Made by a program: the position numbers and the translations under genes. Positions 6,113-7,200 of a DNA stretch of 7,200 nucleotides are shown here, one piece after another. Origin of the DNA: Chloroflexota bacterium (GTDB taxonomy: Bacteria; Chloroflexota; Limnocylindria; Limnocylindrales; CSP1-4). The DNA lies in assembly GCA_027457005.1 (NCBI GenBank), contig DAIDTV010000077.1, positions 1 to 7,200 on the forward strand, given 5' to 3'. Numbering within the stretch: the stretch's first letter is position 1; each line of letters begins with the position of its first letter. The notes below the pieces were generated by a model. That model searched no databases. It had not been told where the DNA came from and saw only the letters and a program-made list of their open reading frames with translations.

Positions 6113-6116
6113 GAGG
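6113..6116 (+). promoter_or_regulatory. Weak Shine-Dalgarno bearing on the epimerase start
   Basis: GAGG lies eight bases before ATG 6125, with GGGAG a little further upstream at 6106-6110. An in-frame ATG at 6101 has only a G-run (6089-6094) before it and would add eight residues (MQGAEVRR) before the normal family N-terminus. I favour 6125. Confidence 0.4.
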
Positions 6117-6124
6117 TTCGCCGC

Positions 6125-7200
6125 ATGAGGCTCGCCTGCGTGGTGGGCACCCGGCCCCAGATCATCAAGGCGGCCGCGGCCTGGCCCGCGCTGCACCGCC
6201 GCCACCACGTCGACCTGATCGACACCGGCCAGCACTACGACGACGAGATGGCCGGGCACTTCTTCGGCGAGCTGGGGCTCCCGCCACCGTCCCACCAGCT
6301 TGGCGTGGGCAGCGGCACCCACGCGAGGCAGGTGGCGGCGATGATGGACCGGCTCGAGCCGATCGTGCTGGACGACCCGCCCGACGCGATCCTGGTGTTC
6401 GGGGACACGAACTCGACGCTCGCCGGGGCGCTCGTCGCGGCCAAGCTCGAGCTGCCGCTCGCGCACGTCGAGGCGGGTCTTCGCTCGTTCGACCGGCGGA
6501 TGCCGGAGGAGGTGAACCGCGTGGTGGTCGACCACCTCGCGGAGCTCCTGTTCGCCCCGAACGAGAACGCCGCGGCCAACCTGCGCGCCGAGGGGATCGG
6601 GCGCGCCCTGACCGGCTCCGGCGTGGGTGGACCCGCCGGGAGCGAGGTGCGCGTGGAGGTCGTGGGCGACCTCATGCAGGACCTGTGCGCGGCCACGCTG
6701 GACGCGGCGCGCGACCCCGCGAGCATCCGGGCCGCAGCACCGCGGGCCGTGGCGGCGCTCGGCCTGGTGCCGGGTGGATACCTCTTCGCGACCGTCCACC
6801 GCGCCGAGAATCGCACGCCACAGGCACTGCGCGAGTGGCTCTCCCTGCTGGGTGGTCTCGACCGGTCCGTGGTGCTGGCGCTCCACCCCGGGACGCACCG
6901 GGCGATCGACGAGAACGACTGCGCGGTGCCCGCCAACGTGCGCGTCGTGCCCCCGCAGGGGTACCGGACCACGCTCGCGCTCCAGCTGCACGCCGGCGCC
7001 GTGGCCACCGATTCGGGCGGGGTCCAGCGGGAGTCGGCATGGCTGGGTACGCCCGCGCTGATCCTGCGCGAGACGACCGAGTGGCCCGAGACGCTCGAAG
7101 CGCACGGGGGACGCAGTGCGCTGGTGGGACGGGACCTCGGCAGCGCCGCTGCCGCCCTCGCGCGCCTGGCGCCGCTCGGAGCCGCGGCACGTGACGCGAC
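6125..7200 (+). CDS. wecB: Non-hydrolysing UDP-GlcNAc 2-epimerase family (WecB/WbpI type), 3' end cut by window edge
   Basis: 358 complete codons are visible and no stop is reached; family members are about 360-390 residues, so little is missing. MRLACVVGTRPQIIKAA (1-17) is the classic N-terminus. DTGQHYDDEM (33-42), VFGDTNSTLAG (91-101, with D94), HVEAGLRSFDRRMPEEVNR (114-132, with E116 and the PEE acid), TVHRAEN (223-229, with H225) and TDSGGVQRESAWLG (295-308) make up the UDP-site and catalytic motifs. LRETTEWPETLE (314-325) has the TEW form common in WbpI-like enzymes. The protein would invert C2 of UDP-GlcNAc or of UDP-GlcNAc3NAcA, giving the manno isomer; with the four genes before it, UDP-ManNAc3NAcA is the likely product. 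Residues about 158-176 hold a Gly-rich stretch (ALTGSGVGGPAGSE) that most relatives lack as I recall them. The gene starts 40 bases after the dehydrogenase stop, in the same operon. WecB activity on plain UDP-GlcNAc cannot be excluded. Confidence 0.9.
   Translation, partial: MRLACVVGTRPQIIKAAAAWPALHRRHHVDLIDTGQHYDDEMAGHFFGELGLPPPSHQLGVGSGTHARQVAAMMDRLEPIVLDDPPDAILVFGDTNSTLAGALVAAKLELPLAHVEAGLRSFDRRMPEEVNRVVVDHLAELLFAPNENAAANLRAEGIGRALTGSGVGGPAGSEVRVEVVGDLMQDLCAATLDAARDPASIRAAAPRAVAALGLVPGGYLFATVHRAENRTPQALREWLSLLGGLDRSVVLALHPGTHRAIDENDCAVPANVRVVPPQGYRTTLALQLHAGAVATDSGGVQRESAWLGTPALILRETTEWPETLEAHGGRSALVGRDLGSAAAALARLAPLGAAARDA

Noticed and set aside
4480..6225. Long open frame of 581 codons on the minus strand opposite the dehydrogenase and epimerase genes
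   Set aside because: It has His/Arg/Gly-rich composition with no recognisable motif and lies opposite a gene with clear family motifs; long antisense frames are expected at this GC content.
6094..7194. 366-codon plus-strand frame overlapping the epimerase
   Set aside because: It is Arg/Gly/Pro-rich and motif-free; a different frame (ATG 6125) carries all WecB/WbpI motifs and stays open to the window edge.
1..7200. CRISPR array, tRNA, rRNA, insertion-sequence ends or phage genes
   Set aside because: I saw no regularly spaced repeats, cloverleaf-like segment, transposase motif or terminal inverted repeats.

Overview
The window is very GC-rich, with strong G/C third-position codon bias and ATG/GTG starts. 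It carries one start signal of the actinobacterial/Chloroflexota type: a -10 hexamer seven bases in front of a GTG codon with no Shine-Dalgarno. I infer a high-GC actinobacterium or Chloroflexota member, probably environmental. No rRNA, mobile element or phage gene fixes the taxon, so this is low confidence.

Layout. (1) Bases 1-222 (+) are the 3' end of a protein of unknown function, with alternating small hydrophobic residues and one C-terminal membrane segment. (2) Bases 223-294 are a short convergent intergenic region with a hairpin and an imperfect 30-bp direct repeat. (3) Bases 295-1700 (-) are a two-gene metal-homeostasis operon: a polytopic NiCoT/UreH-like membrane transporter, followed with a 4-base ATGA overlap by a Fur-superfamily repressor. 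A Fur-type 7-1-7 imperfect palindrome lies 17 bases upstream of the transporter start. (4) Bases 1701-1873 are the divergent intergenic region, holding that operator, a small perfect inverted repeat and a probable leaderless promoter. (5) Bases 1874-7200 (+) are a tightly packed nucleotide-sugar operon that runs off the right edge.

The five (+) genes are an acetyltransferase with a left-handed beta-helix (WbpD type), a DegT/DnrJ/EryC1 PLP aminotransferase (WbpE type), a Gfo/Idh/MocA NAD-dependent oxidoreductase (WbpB/GnnA role), a nucleotide-sugar 6-dehydrogenase (WbpA/WecC type) and a non-hydrolysing UDP-GlcNAc 2-epimerase (WecB/WbpI type, 3' end missing). Together they cover every step needed to turn UDP-GlcNAc into a UDP-2,3-diacetamido-2,3-dideoxy-hexuronic acid: C6 oxidation, C3 oxidation, C3 transamination, 3-N-acetylation and C2 epimerisation to the manno form (UDP-ManNAc3NAcA). 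The intermediate product would be UDP-GlcNAc3NAcA. Such sugars go into O-antigens, capsules, S-layer glycans or protein-linked glycans. Glycosyltransferases are probably beyond the right edge.

The two operons are divergent and their functions are probably unrelated. The most useful points for a second look are the complete five-enzyme set, the subfamily of the 3-oxidoreductase (which affects the order of steps), the unusual C-terminal motif of the dehydrogenase, the Gly-rich insertion in the epimerase, and the Fur-type box paired with an unusual HX4DEH transporter. I see no wholly new type of system here.
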